Assembly (NCBI GenBank): GCA_930367215.1
Contig: OV884059.1
Span: 53,104,957-53,168,956 of the forward strand
DNA from: Pollenia angustigena
Lineage: Eukaryota; Arthropoda; Insecta; Diptera; Polleniidae
DNA: 64,000 bases
Direction of reading: 5' to 3'
Position 1 is the stretch's first letter. Each line of letters opens with the position of its first letter. Positions 30,211 through 41,061 of this stretch are shown one piece after another. The notes beneath the pieces were generated by a model that had not been told where the DNA came from, did not search any database, and saw nothing but the letters and a program-made list of their open reading frames with translations. Made by a program: the position numbers and the translations under genes.

Positions 30211-31539
30211 GTGGTTCCTGATGCACTTTCGCGTACTAATACAGAAGATTTGTCAGAAATTCTAGGCTTAAACTTGTCCGAACTCGAGGACTCTGGGTTT
30301 TTCGTGGATCTTGAATCCGAATATTTCCAAAGGACCGAGTACAAACAACTATTAGACAAAGTAAGGATAAATTTAGATAAAACACCAGACCTTAGGATTA
30401 TTGACGGCTTTTTGTACAGACGGACTGAACACTGTACGGGAGAACAGCTGCAGGACGATCTTGCTTGGAAACTTTGGATTCCAAAGGATATGATTCCCGA
30501 GGTTTTGAAAAGGGCATACAATAGTCCTCTATCTTCTCATGGTGGAATAGCCAAAACTTTGGAGAGAATCAGAAGATTTTACTATTGGCCTAATTTGGTC
30601 AATGATGTTAGGGAATACGTTAATGCTTGTGAGGTGTGTAAGGGTACGAAACATCCAAATTTTATAATGCGACCACCAATGGGGAGAACTTCAAACACTG
30701 TTAGATTTTTCCGGAAATTGTACGTTGATTTCCTAGGCCCATATCCGCGTTCGAAATCGGGAAATGTTGGCATTTTTATTGTTCTCGACCACTTTTCTAA
30801 ATTTAATTTTCTTAGGCCAGTGAAAAAGTTTACCTCTGATATAATTGTGAATTATCTGAGAGGATTATTCCATACTTTTGGCACACCCGAGACTTTGGTT
30901 TCGGATAATGGTTCTCAATTCAAATCGGCGAAATTTAATGAACTTTTACAAGGTTATGGTGTGAATCATGTCTATACGGCAGTATACTCGCCCCAAGCCA
31001 ATGCATCTGAACGGGTCAATCGTTCAGTTCTATCGGCAATAAGGGCGTATATTAAACACGACCAAAGTAATTGGGACGAGTATTTAAGCAGCATCAGCTG
31101 TGCTTAACGTTCAGCTGTACACTCTGCGATAGGTACATCGCCTTATTATATGGCTTTCGGAAAGCACATGATTACCAACGGTTAATCTTATGCACTTCTT
31201 CGAAATCTGGAAATGCTGGAGGACAGATCTGTCAATTTTAATCGGGAAGATTCTCTTTCGATTATCAGGAGAAAAGCTGCGCAGAATATTAATCGACAAC
31301 AGGAAAAGAACGAAAGATCCTATAACCTGCGATCTCGTGAAACTACCTATGAAATTGGTCAGGAAGTATTTAGGAGAAATTTTCGTCAGAGCGATTTAGG
31401 AAAAGGTTTCAATGCTAAACTAGCACCGACATTTGTAAAGGCAAGAATTCGTAAAAAGACTGGCTATTGCTATTACCAGTTAGAGGATTTGAATGGCAAA
31501 TTAATTGACGTATATCATGCTAAGGATATAAGACCCTAG
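30211..31539 (+). pseudogene. Ty3/gypsy integrase and C-terminal region
   Basis: Begins with the RNase H/integrase boundary (VPDALSRTN), then the zinc-binding region with SSHGGIAKTLERIRRFYYWP and CEVCKGTKH. The catalytic core has Asp in YVDFLGPYP, Asp in VSDNGSQF and Glu in ANASERVNRS. A TAA at 31105-31107 is followed in frame by SAIGTSPYYMAFGK, then another stop. The C-terminal region 31213-31539 (RSYNLRSRETTYEIGQEVFRR, KLAPTFVKARIRKK, YHAKDIRP) resembles the GPY-type tail of gypsy integrases. The DDE residues are present but the chain is interrupted. Confidence 0.86.
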
Positions 31540-31615
31540 AAAGTTGTGAGTAAAATTTTAGGCTACAAGCGGTATCAGCTTTGTCGTTTTTTTTAAAAAC
31601 CCCAAATCTGATTTT

Positions 31616-31627
31616 GGCGGGGGGAAA
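31616..31627 (+). other. Polypurine tract of the gypsy element
   Basis: GGCGGGGGGAAA directly precedes the TGTAGGGCGC start of the proposed 3' LTR; this is the expected place for plus-strand priming. Confidence 0.7.
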
Positions 31628-32062
31628 TGTAGGGCGCTTGTAGCGAGGAAAATTAATTTTTTTCAAATTTGATTTCAACCTAGGTTCAAAATCTACTTGG
31701 TGATTATTCTTACTATACATATATATTTTTTTTGCATTTCAAATTATTAACCCTTGTATGTATTTAATTAATATCATTTGGTTTTTTAATTTTATCCTTG
31801 GGAAAAAGGCTAAATTTTTATTTCTTTTATTTATATCTTCTTAATTTTTTTATTTCTAATTTATTTTGTTTTTAAGGGATTCCCTAGATATGTATATCTA
31901 TGTATACACATTTTTTTACACATTGTTTTTGGCCTCCCCTTAATTTTTCACTTCTGTTCCTAATGAATCTCTCCCTAACATTAACTGGCCTAGCTACCAG
32001 TTTTAACTGAGTCGGACAACAGGAAGACACGAACAAAATAAATGCGAGCTATATTGTTGCCA
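31628..32062 (+). repeat. 3' LTR of the gypsy element (end approximate)
   Basis: Starts TGTAGGGCGCTTGTAGCG right after the polypurine tract. An AATAAA at 32036-32041 and a CA at 32061-32062 fit an LTR of about 435 bp. Without a 5' LTR the right edge is inferred. Confidence 0.5.
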
Positions 32063-34406
32063 TTACTTAAGCTGTGATATATTTAAAGTTTAAAGTAATA
32101 TGTATTTTTTAAATATTAAAATTAATTTTTATATTTGTATGATCCTGAGTACATCTAAAACTTTTTAATGTGATTAAATTTTCATATTGTAAGTCTTTAA
32201 TGTTTATGTGGTACATTATTGTATTTATTTTATTGTTTTTTATAATTTTTAAATAGACAATCCCTTGAAAAAAGTCGACAAACAATCGACGAAACGTCGG
32301 GAACAAAATATTGTAATTAAAAATTGAATTTTATTTACATTGAAGAAATATAGGCCCTATTAGCTTGACAAATATAATATTCAAAAAGTCTTTCATTTTT
32401 CAAAATAATATTTAAGAATACTTACGTTTTAACGGTGAAAGCGAAAAATTCTTAGAGAAAAAGAACCATTGCGTTACAATGATAATGCGGTTCTATGCGT
32501 TGTAAAATGTTAGTATTTAATGGTGTGGTGAAGGTGAGATGAAGGGACGTAAGAATTTTTGTTGTTGTTGTTGATAGGTTCTAGAAGAAAAATGGCATGC
32601 TGAATTAGCATTATTATTCCAGAATTAGATGTGTATAAAAGCACAATTTCATCGAAAACAGTCTTTCATTTTTTTTCTACAACCACTGGCACCATATAGA
32701 GGACATTTAGTATTCCTGGATTTATTTTTTTACATTAAGGATATATTTTAAAGCTTTTCTGAAAGGATTTTCTGAACGGAGTTCATTTATGAGTATTTTT
32801 GGACATAAACTTGTAAGTAGTAAAAAAAAAAAAATAAAAGACTAAATAATATTGCGAACGTCATAACCTTACATGAATTTATTTAAATATTTTGTTAAAG
32901 GGATTGCCTAAATTTTGGGAACACGAAAAACTGAATTTATACCTGAGGGCGACGGGAAACCCTTTGGAACCCGTATAGAAGATTATTGGCGGCAGAACTG
33001 TTCGGGTGAAAACTTAGCCCAGGAAGATTTGGTTTGGAAAGTATAAAGCTGCTACTTTGACTAGTGTAGGAAGTTTCAAAAACTAAAAGTGCAGTGGTTG
33101 TGAGAATTTTAATTTCAAAGAAAAAGAAAACAAATTTTTATTATTTTAATAGAAAAGTAAATTCTAGGTAGTGGGAAAAGAAAAAAACAATATTTAAAAA
33201 TCCAGAAATTTTATTTGAGATTTAAGAAGATTTAAATGAAAGGGCAGTGAATTTATCGGAAAATAGAAGGAAAAAAAAATCAACTTAAATCATAATAGTT
33301 AAAATCATTTCATTACACGTTTGATAAAAAAAAAGAAAAAAAAAAAAAGAATTTATTTTAAGAGCAAAGTGCCATATAAATATTGCAACAACAAATAAAG
33401 TAAAAGTTTTGTTAACACCATTTCAATTTACAAGACGATCAGTTAGCTGTCTATAAAAGGAAAAAAAAACTAGCTTCATTTTGGGGCCTGAATTCGAAAA
33501 GTTAGAAAAAAGTGGGGAAAAAAATGTTGTGTTAAAATATAAATTTTAGTTTAGTTTCATTATTTTAATTTTTAAGTTAATTTAATTTAAACAGCCTTAA
33601 ATTCTTTTTAGAAACGTGTTTTAAATACGGGCAAATATCAAAAAAAAAAAAAAAATTGCAAAAGTAAAAGCAAAAACAAAAAAAAAAGTTTTGTGCAATG
33701 ACCATAACCTGTTAATTCGGTAAAAACTGCAAAAATTAAAATTGAATAAAACAAAATCGAAATAAATTGTAACAATTAAAAGAAAAAATGTAAATAATAT
33801 CTAAAAGGGAAGAAATTTTTGGTTTTAATAGAAGCCCTAAAGAATGTTACTTGAAATTGACAATAGTTTAAGAAAAAAATTCATCAAATGTTTAATTAAT
33901 CAAAATCGCTAGTATCTTAACCAAACCAACTTCCAGTTAAGCAAGGAGCCGCAGAAAGTACTTTCCGGAATTCCTCTAACAAGTAAGTTTGAATATCTTT
34001 ATTTTATATTTCTATTATTAATCACAGGAAATATTAAATTAGATGTACCCATAAATATTATATGTATGTAAAAATGTTAAGTGACTGATGTTAGTAACAT
34101 TTTACTCTTAACAGAGCAGAATGTTACTAGCATAAGCTAAACTTGATAAGTTAGGAATTTTTTTTAGTCACTTAAACTTGGTTTTTTTTAAAGCTTAAAA
34201 TAAAAATATTTCCTGAGATTAGCTAATTAAACATTGATGATGATACCAATTTGACTTTTTTTATTTTATTACTCCTTAATATTTATTTGATATGATATAA
34301 AATAACATACAATTCAAAGAAAAAACACACAAGAGGAAAAAAAAGATTTAAATCTATAAAAGTGAAATTTAAAATTAAATAATTTATCGCGGTTATGCTT
34401 ACGAGG
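32063..34406. other. AT-rich intergenic with A-runs
   Basis: No protein-coding gene recognised. It holds the Penelope-like hairpin at 32265-32300, a TATA/initiator arrangement near 32634-32662, a GTAAGT near 33983 and several poly(A) runs (32821-32834, 33331-33348, 33642-33655). Confidence 0.45.
32265..32300 (+). other. Penelope-like terminal hairpin, degenerate hammerhead remnant
   Basis: TTGAAAAAA, stem GTCGA (32274-32278), loop CAAACAA, stem TCGAC (32286-32290), then GAAACGTC. The helix followed by GAAAC is the 3' half of the hammerhead core found in Penelope-like element repeats. The CTGANGA half is not conserved (TTGAAAA), so cleavage is unlikely. No Penelope RT is nearby. Confidence 0.4.
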
Positions 34407-34484
34407 TATGGAGTGGCCTAGTGGGTCAGTGCGTGGCCGTCGTGTCGTAAAGTCCGGGTTCGAATCCTGTTAGGAATTTTTTTT
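34407..34484 (+). other. tRNA-like sequence with pol III A and B boxes
   Basis: Box A TGGCCTAGTGG (34414-34424), box B GGTTCGAATCC (34457-34467) and a T8 run at 34477-34484 have tRNA spacing. The acceptor arms do not pair (TATGGAG versus TAGGAAT), so it is not a functional tRNA. A tRNA-derived SINE head or tRNA pseudogene is most likely. Confidence 0.6.
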
Positions 34485-35715
34485 CCTTTGTGTTTTTTTA
34501 ATGTAATTTGTTTTTTTTGAACATGGATATTTTTATTGCACAACTAATAGTTTTTTTGTTGGAATTTCTTTTATTTACTTCAAATTAAATTTTTTTTGGT
34601 AATTGCCCATTTCCATTTGCATTTTTATATTTTTTTTAATATTATTTTCATTGCGTTTAATTCGAAATGTATAACATTTTTAATTATAATTTCATATTAA
34701 GTTTTTATTTACCTATAAGTTGAAAGTAAAATTTGGTTTAGATTCGAGTGAAATGATTTTTTGTTTAAATAAAATTTGTTTAAATAACGATGAAATTTTA
34801 AAAACTTTGAATTCTGATTTCTGAACTTTCTGTGATAGGGTGAGTTGTATTTGGGATCATGTTAGGTTATTTCTCTGAGCGATATAAACATGATCATGGT
34901 GGGGAGGGGAAAGTTAGCGTCCTAAAATCTTCGCTAAACAAATGTTGGCTCTGTAAAGAAAATTCCTACTTTCGTTTCTATCGTTCTCTCTTTCCTAATT
35001 GTTTTTCTATCTCTTTATCTATAACTTTCTTTTTTTTTTGCATGCATATTAAAATAAATGTTAGCTGTAGTTAGTTTAAAACCGAGTTTAGTAAATAAAA
35101 AAAAACCCCGTTTGCCGACGAGATAGAAGCCGGAATACAAAATGCATGCTCCAGTTTCAGTTTACTTATGATCGAGGACAGACGTCATTATTTGTTTTTG
35201 TGAAACCCGCGAAAAAGAAAAATAATTGATGTAAGAATATTTGTGACAAAATTCTTAATTTTTAATATCGATATTAATGAAAAATAATTGAAAACTGTTA
35301 TTTTAAGAAATTAATTAAAAATGTGACAAAAATAAGCATTTGTGCATAAGACTCCTCCTGGGGCGCATTCGTCAGACTTCTGGTGGGGTTATTTCGCCGG
35401 CGAATGTCCCCCTGGGGTAGTTATTCAGTGGCAAATGTAGCCCCTAGGGGTCCATTAGCGTGTGGAATTTACCGGTAGGGGCAGATTAACCACCCGTGAA
35501 TGCACCTTCAATTTACGATATACCGACGTTGTCTAACATTGCATTCCGGAAAGCTTTTGTTGTTGAAAATATATGCAAGGGGAACTAGCCCATTCAATAG
35601 ACAAATATTTCCTTAATCAGATTTCGTAAACGAACCACGTGATGAACATCCAACAGCTGATAATGAACCAAGCCTTCAACAAAACGTAATTGACCATTAA
35701 TTCATTGAACGAGCT
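34485..35715. other. AT-rich intergenic with one GC-rich patch
   Basis: No gene seen. At about 35348-35510 the base composition changes to GC-rich with short related phrases (CTCCTGGGGCGCATTCG, GGCGAATGTCCCCCTGGGG, AGCCCCTAGGGG). Origin unknown. Confidence 0.4.
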
Positions 35716-35719
35716 ATCA

Positions 35720-36295
35720 CACCTCCAGCTCTACTGAAAACACCAGAACAAGTTCGTCCACTTCCCAAAAAAATATTCCATCTAAAGAAGAGAAGAAAGA
35801 AAAAGATAGAACTAAGAAGCACACATAGCCAAAGAAAAAGAGGATTTGCGCAAAAAAAAAACAGTCCCTAAAACAAACCCTAAATACTATGCTGCAACAT
35901 CTTCCTCGTCTGATCTATCGGATATAAGTTACGCCAATTCTGATAAATCGGCTGGTTCTTTTGCTGTACGTGATAGCTATTTGAAAGGAATCTTCGTACT
36001 AGTTCGATTTTCTGGAGAAACATATAAGTTTTATGTTGACAAAATAATATCAAAAATTCCAACTTCGGTAAACGTCGATTTTCTGAGAGAAAAAAATTTG
36101 TGGACTTTCATCGAACCCGATATTCCTGACATTTGCTACGTTATTAAAACTGATATTGTTTTACGTTTACCGGGCCCAACTCATCCTCCGGGATCTTCCC
36201 GATCTGTAACAAGATATTTATTTGATTTGATATGTCGCAGTACAACGCAAAGTAACTTTGTAGTGTTATTAAATTTAAGAAAAAATAATTTTTAA
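35720..36295 (+). pseudogene. C-terminal fragment of a pogo/DDE-type transposase ORF
   Basis: From 35720 one frame reads ALLKTPEQVRPLPKK, the basic motif that follows the DDE domain in pogo-like and related transposase genes of insects (from memory). After a frame change, 35846-36295 encodes a low-complexity serine/aspartate stretch and a small beta-rich domain (GIFVLVRFSGETYKFYVDKI, LWTFIEPDIPDI, DIVLRLPGPTHPP) like the C-terminal module of such proteins. The catalytic domain is absent. It is a remnant without activity; the superfamily is uncertain. Confidence 0.5.
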
Positions 36296-37063
36296 TATTT
36301 TGTAAATGGCTGCCTTTTGATCTCAAGTATTTTAACAAATTTTTATTTATCGATTAAATACTTTTTATAACACGAACATTTTTGGAAAATCCAAACAAAC
36401 TATTTTATGTAATCTTTCATATTTGTTTGTTTTTTATTTTATTTGATTTTACTAATTTGTAGCGGGTGTAACGAACCGAACCCTGTTGGCTCTATCTCGT
36501 AAGGGACAATGCTATTTTTGATACCGGCCGTGCTCATGGAAATTGGGGTGGATCTTATCCCTTTTAAGAAAGACTAAGGTCTATTACACAAATATTTAAT
36601 AATAGGTAACTATTTGCAAAATCGACCACAAAATTGTATAATAATTTTTATTTTTTGTAATTTGTACCAAACAGATTATTAAAACTTTGTTATATTTTAC
36701 GTTTTAATTTTTAATCTTGTTGTTTTGGAAAGCAAATAAAATAAAATAAGTAAAAAAAAAAATAAATATATTAAAAAAATTTAAAATTAAACAAAACATA
36801 AACAAAACAACATGGTCAAAGTGGTTTAGGTGTTGGTTCCTCTTTTGTATTCTCTTCCATACCTTGCTATCTAACCGAAGTCTAGGTTTAAGATAGCCCG
36901 TTATTGATCTAACTAATACTGACCCTAATGTTTCATGAGATTATAATTCAAACGTTTAATCTTTCATGATGTATGTTAACATTATTTTACTATTCTTCAT
37001 AAAAAAAAAAAAAATTTAATTTAACATGATTTGAACTATAAAGAAATGTATGATTCGATAGTC
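36296..37063. other. AT-rich intergenic
   Basis: No gene or clear repeat; a short moderately GC stretch at about 36463-36550 without recognisable content. Confidence 0.45.
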
Positions 37064-37197
37064 TTATGTGCTGTTTTCACAACACAAGTGACTGAACGTG
37101 TAGTAAAATTTGTATGAAAAGCACTCAGGTTTTTGAATGTTTTCCATATAAATTTTAGTACACGTTTAGTCACTTGTGTTGTGTAAACAGCACATAA
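37064..37197. mobile_element. Palindromic 134-bp MITE or hairpin
   Basis: Arms 37064-37120 and 37141-37197 are inverted copies with a handful of mismatches (TTATGTGCTGTTTTCACAAC at the left end) around a 20-bp loop. The TTA/TAA termini would fit a Harbinger-type insertion, but with arms this short the superfamily is open. Confidence 0.65.
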
Positions 37198-37649
37198 AAT
37201 ATAGGGAATGTTTTTTAAATATTTAAAAACAATGTTTATAACATAAATGAAATAAAGTATTCAATGATTTAATAGTTTTGAATATAGGGAATGTTATTTA
37301 AATATTAAAGACAATGTAAATAACATTATTGAAATAAAATGAACAGTTATGTCCAAAATAATAGTAAACGTTGAATTGTTTATATTATAATAATTAAGTT
37401 TAAAGTTGTATTGTAAGTATGATAATAATTGATTTGAAATAATATTTTTGTTTTTGTGATTTAAGTGAAAATTACAAAAAAAAAATAAACATATAAATTA
37501 TTAAAACACCAAAACTCACCACTTAATTAATTACGAAGACCGCAGGCCTGTTGTATTGAAAAAAATTTCGAACTGATGAATCTAGGTTAATTTCCACTTG
37601 GTGATGTTGTGTATAAATGGAGTCTTATTTTTTTTTTATATATATACTA
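37198..37649. repeat. AT-rich DNA with an ~84-bp direct repeat
   Basis: TATAGGGAATGTTTTTTAAA (from 37200) recurs as TATAGGGAATGTTATTTAAA (from 37284), and the following ~45 bp are also similar. The remainder has no feature. Confidence 0.5.
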
Positions 37650-38395
37650 GCTTAACCCGGTGCGCTTCGCTACACTGCTTTAACCACTTCTTCAGTTGAG
37701 AGATATTCAATATATGCATCCTATGGAAGGGGTTTCCCCTGCGCCTTCCCGCTTTATTTTTATTTTCAAAAGTGTAGTATACCATAGGAGTGACTTCTAC
37801 TAAGTTTGAACATTCTTACTATAACAGTTCTTAAGATATGCGATATAAAACATTGGCGTCCTATGGGGGTAACATTTCCCCGCTGCTATTTTATTTAAAT
37901 TTTGGGGTTCAGAAGATCATACTACAACAAGTTCAACAAAATGAGTGCAGCGGCTCTTAATTATAATTATATCTATGAGGGGTACTGCTCCTCCTCTGTC
38001 TACCCCGCCCATTTCTATATTGAAATTTAAAGTTTGCCATAATAGTAGCTTTAACAACATTTGAAGACTCTCCCTTTAATAGTTCTTTATTTAAGCTATA
38101 TTTAATATATGCATCCTAAGGGAGTTATTTTCGCCCTGCGCCTTCCCGCTTTATTTTTATTTTTAATAGTGTAGTAAACCATAAGAGTGACTTCTACCAA
38201 GTTTGAACATTCTCACTATAACAGTTTTCAAGATATCCGATATTAAACATTGGCGTCCTATGGGGGTAACACTTCCCCCGCTGCTATTTTGTTTCAATTT
38301 TGGGGCTCAGAATGGAATACTCCGATTTTACAATGGTGGAGCTGAAGCAGAAATTGCAAATTCGGGGGTTATTAACATCGGGTAATTAGGCAGAG
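37650..38395. repeat. Dispersed-repeat segment with ~390-bp internal repetition
   Basis: Two diverged copies of a ~200-bp block (about 37710-37925 and 38100-38310) share CTGCGCCTTCCCGCTTTATT, TTCTACTAAGTTTGAACATT and TTGGCGTCCTATGGGGGTAA. The segment begins with ATACTAGCTTAACCCGGTGC, reminiscent of the starts of abundant invertebrate repeats. Class not determined; no coding content. Confidence 0.55.
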
Positions 38396-38404
38396 AATCC
38401 AGAA

Positions 38405-39062
38405 TTTGAGGATGTGGCTGCAAATTCAGAAGAGACGCAAATTGGGTTGAGGAGTGTACCAGGGAAAGTGATAGGTATCACGAGATGCAAAGGAACATGT
38501 GTTCTTTAATGGAGGCTGTAGCTGCTCTGACCAAGAAGATTGATGGAATTGAGCAAAACAAAAATTGTGAAAATGACATGCAGGAAAACGCATGCATGCA
38601 AAATACGTTACTTTATACTGCGCCAACGACTGGTGGGTATGGACGAACACATACAAGTATAACGACAACAAGTGAAACAACAACAACAACATCTAGACAG
38701 CCGTTGACAACGATGTCGAGTGTTTCTCATTAGCCTGTGAATGTAGTTGTGACGTCGCAAAATAATCTACCGGCAACAACTCTGCACGAGCATGCTCAAC
38801 AATATCCGTTAAATTCAAATGATACGCCGATGTATACAGCGGCGGCAGAGGACAGAATGGCAAGAAACGTATATATGCCGTATCGTAATGATAACAACCC
38901 CTATATGAACGCAAGTCCAGTTGACGTTGCAAGTGTAAGAGAGCAAGTGGTGGCAACTCATAGTATTAACGATATAATTAAAATGTTGCCAGAATTTGAC
39001 GTTTGTAAGGGTATGATAAACTCTGTAAATTTTGTGGAACGTAGTAGTAGGTTTGTAGGGAT
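38405..39062 (+). pseudogene. Retrotransposon Gag-like fragment with in-frame stop
   Basis: One frame from about 38405 encodes ANWVEECTRESDRYHEM, then 38485-38733 (MCSLMEAVAALTKKIDG, a Thr-rich linker). A TAG at 38731-38733 is followed in the same frame to about 39062 (VVATHSINDIIKMLPEFD, INSVNFVERSSRF). The LPEF...FVER pattern is typical of Gag capsid starts of gypsy-group elements. Capsid and pol are lacking downstream; the sequence changes to a tandem repeat. Gag origin is inferred from layout. Confidence 0.5.
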
Positions 39063-39102
39063 TCGCCCCCACTTTTTTCATACAAAGTTGGGAGCAAGCC
39101 AT

Positions 39103-39232
39103 TAGGGAAGTTCACAGTTTATAGTTGGATACATGCCATTAATGGTGTTCACAGTTTGTAGCTGGATACATGTCATTAGAGGTGTTCACAGTTTGTAATT
39201 GGATACATATCAATAGGGGTGTTCACAGTTTG
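39103..39232. repeat. 37-bp tandem repeat, about 3.5 copies
   Basis: GGTGTTCACAGTTTGTAGCT and neighbours recur with TTCACAGTTT at 39111, 39148, 39185 and 39222, a constant period of 37. Confidence 0.85.
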
Positions 39233-39383
39233 TGATTTTATTTTCACCCTACAGTCGGTTGGTTTACTTAATAAGATATTCGTAAGGTTCGCAGCAATGG
39301 AGAGATAATATTTTGTATATATATTATATATATAGAAATTGCGAATTATTTCCTTGTGAAGGTTACTTTATATTATTATAAAC

Positions 39384-39934
39384 ATTTTTTTCATTTTTCG
39401 AATTTATTCTATGAGTTAAATTTCAGTTATGTATTTTGTAAAGCTTTTTTGTAATAGTTCTATTCCTTTAATTTTTCAGAAATGACTTTATACACTACCA
39501 GACTATTATATTGTATTTTCTTTTTACATTTTACCTTAGCCTTCCTTTGGAAAGCAATGAGGTATATTGAATGTTCAGAAAAATTTACAATTATTAGACA
39601 CCATCAGAATGTAATGCATTTTCTGGCCCGCAATTTATAAAGTAACACTATCCAGTGAGACACAAAGAATGCTGACGAAGGCCGTAGCGGGCCAGAAAAT
39701 GCATTACATTCTGCTGGTGTCTAATAATTGTAAATTTTTCTGAACATTCAATATACCTCATTGCTTTCCAAAGGAAGGCTAAGGTAAAATGTAAAAAGAA
39801 AATACAATATAATAGTCTGGTAGTGTATAAAGTCATTTCTGAAAAATTAAAGGAATAGAACTATTACAAAAAAGCTTTACAAAATACATAACTGAAATTT
39901 AACTCATAGAATAAATTCGAAAAATGAAAAAAAT
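39384..39934. repeat. Near-perfect 248-bp inverted repeat with 55-bp loop
   Basis: Arms 39384-39631 and 39687-39934 are reverse complements; I saw one mismatch (near 39605 and its partner near 39713). The loop, with the adjoining arm, reads CTGACGA - GGCC - loop - GGCC - GAAA (39672-39698), the core pattern of a hammerhead ribozyme as in Penelope-like repeats. A transcript would form a long hairpin. Confidence 0.85.
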
Positions 39935-40384
39935 ATTATATATATTTTTAAACCCTTTACAAAGTTTTGTTAATAAATGGTTAACATTATCAATTGATTT
40001 TCATAGATAAATTATCATTCATATACATCTTACCTTAAGTTGAACCCTCACAATCGATATTCCAAATCTTTACATATTGCATACTCTTCCACAAGAATAA
40101 TTCTCTTTTTACATTATATATTTAAAAATTAATATATAACAAATGTAAAATTTTTTTCTTTGATTTATGTATATGTGTTGATAAAAATTTCATTCTTAAA
40201 GACATTACATCATTTGTTTATACATATTAACGAACTCGTGGTGTTTGTTTAATAAATCTTTAATTTGATACTTTACAATATCATTTCAATGAAGAATTTT
40301 TCTTTTGTTTAATACTCAACAATATCAGTTTAGTGAAAAAATTTAGTTCAATCTATGCTTAAGATACAGTTGATCTATATATGT
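39935..40384. other. AT-rich flank related to other flanks in the window
   Basis: TTTTTTTCTTTGATTTATGT and AACTCGTGGTGTTTGTTTAA match sequences near 48950-49025 and 57925-57995. TTTAGTTCAATCTATGCTTA matches near 61116. So this is part of a composite repeat family. Confidence 0.55.
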
Positions 40385-41061
40385 ACATATATAAAATTGT
40401 AACGTTACTGACTGACTCACTGACTGATTCATCATCGCACAGCCTTAACGCCTGAAGCTAAAAACTTGAAATTTGGACCAGAGATTGGTCACCCTCCAAA
40501 TTGATCCACTAAGACTGGATTTTTGGAAATTCAAATGTTTAGGGGGTAAAAAAGGGTAAAAACGGGAAAATACGGTAACCTTATATCTTCAAAACTAAAA
40601 GAGATACAAAAAAAAATGTTACACTTATCGTTGTTCTTTAGAAAAATAAGCGGACAGGTGTCTGGTACTTTTTTGAAATACGGTCCTTTTATGGAGTAAA
40701 CGGGTAAAATCTGAATTTTGGTACTTTTTTGACACCCCATCTATCTTTTGAACCAATAAACACAGAATCAAAGTTTATACCACTTTCGAAACTTATCAAA
40801 AAAACACGAATACAAATTTTGTACTTTTTCGAAATTCGAACATTTAAGGGGTGAAAATCGTAACTATTTTTGGTACTTTTTTTACAAAACATTTTCCTCC
40901 ATTCTTTGACATCTTCGTACTAAATTATGGGCTCACACTACAATACTGAAATTTTTGATACTTTAATGGGGGGAAAAATAGTACCAAAAAAGGAAATACG
41001 GGGAATTTGATATTTTTGTGTAGCTTTTTGGTTCTACAACAGGTATTTTTTTAATTATCGT
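40385..41061. repeat. Head module of composite repeat (TGACTGACTCACTGA)
   Basis: Begins TATATATAAAATTGTAACGTTACTGACTG... and CATCGCACAGCCTTAACGCC. The same module recurs at about 62319, and related pieces occur at about 44635 and 53635. It is followed by the ~117-bp array in each case. No coding capacity; class unassigned. Confidence 0.7.

Larger units (their letters stand above)
27269..32062 (+). mobile_element. Ty3/gypsy retrotransposon, decayed, 5' LTR missing
   Basis: Ordered gag, zinc knuckles, protease, RT, RNase H, integrase, polypurine tract and 3' LTR on the plus strand. Several stops, frameshifts and small deletions disable it. The sequence upstream of gag does not match the proposed 3' LTR, so the 5' end is lost. 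Confidence 0.85.

Noticed and set aside
34407..34478. Functional tRNA gene
   Set aside because: Acceptor arms do not pair and the T-stem is imperfect despite good A and B boxes.
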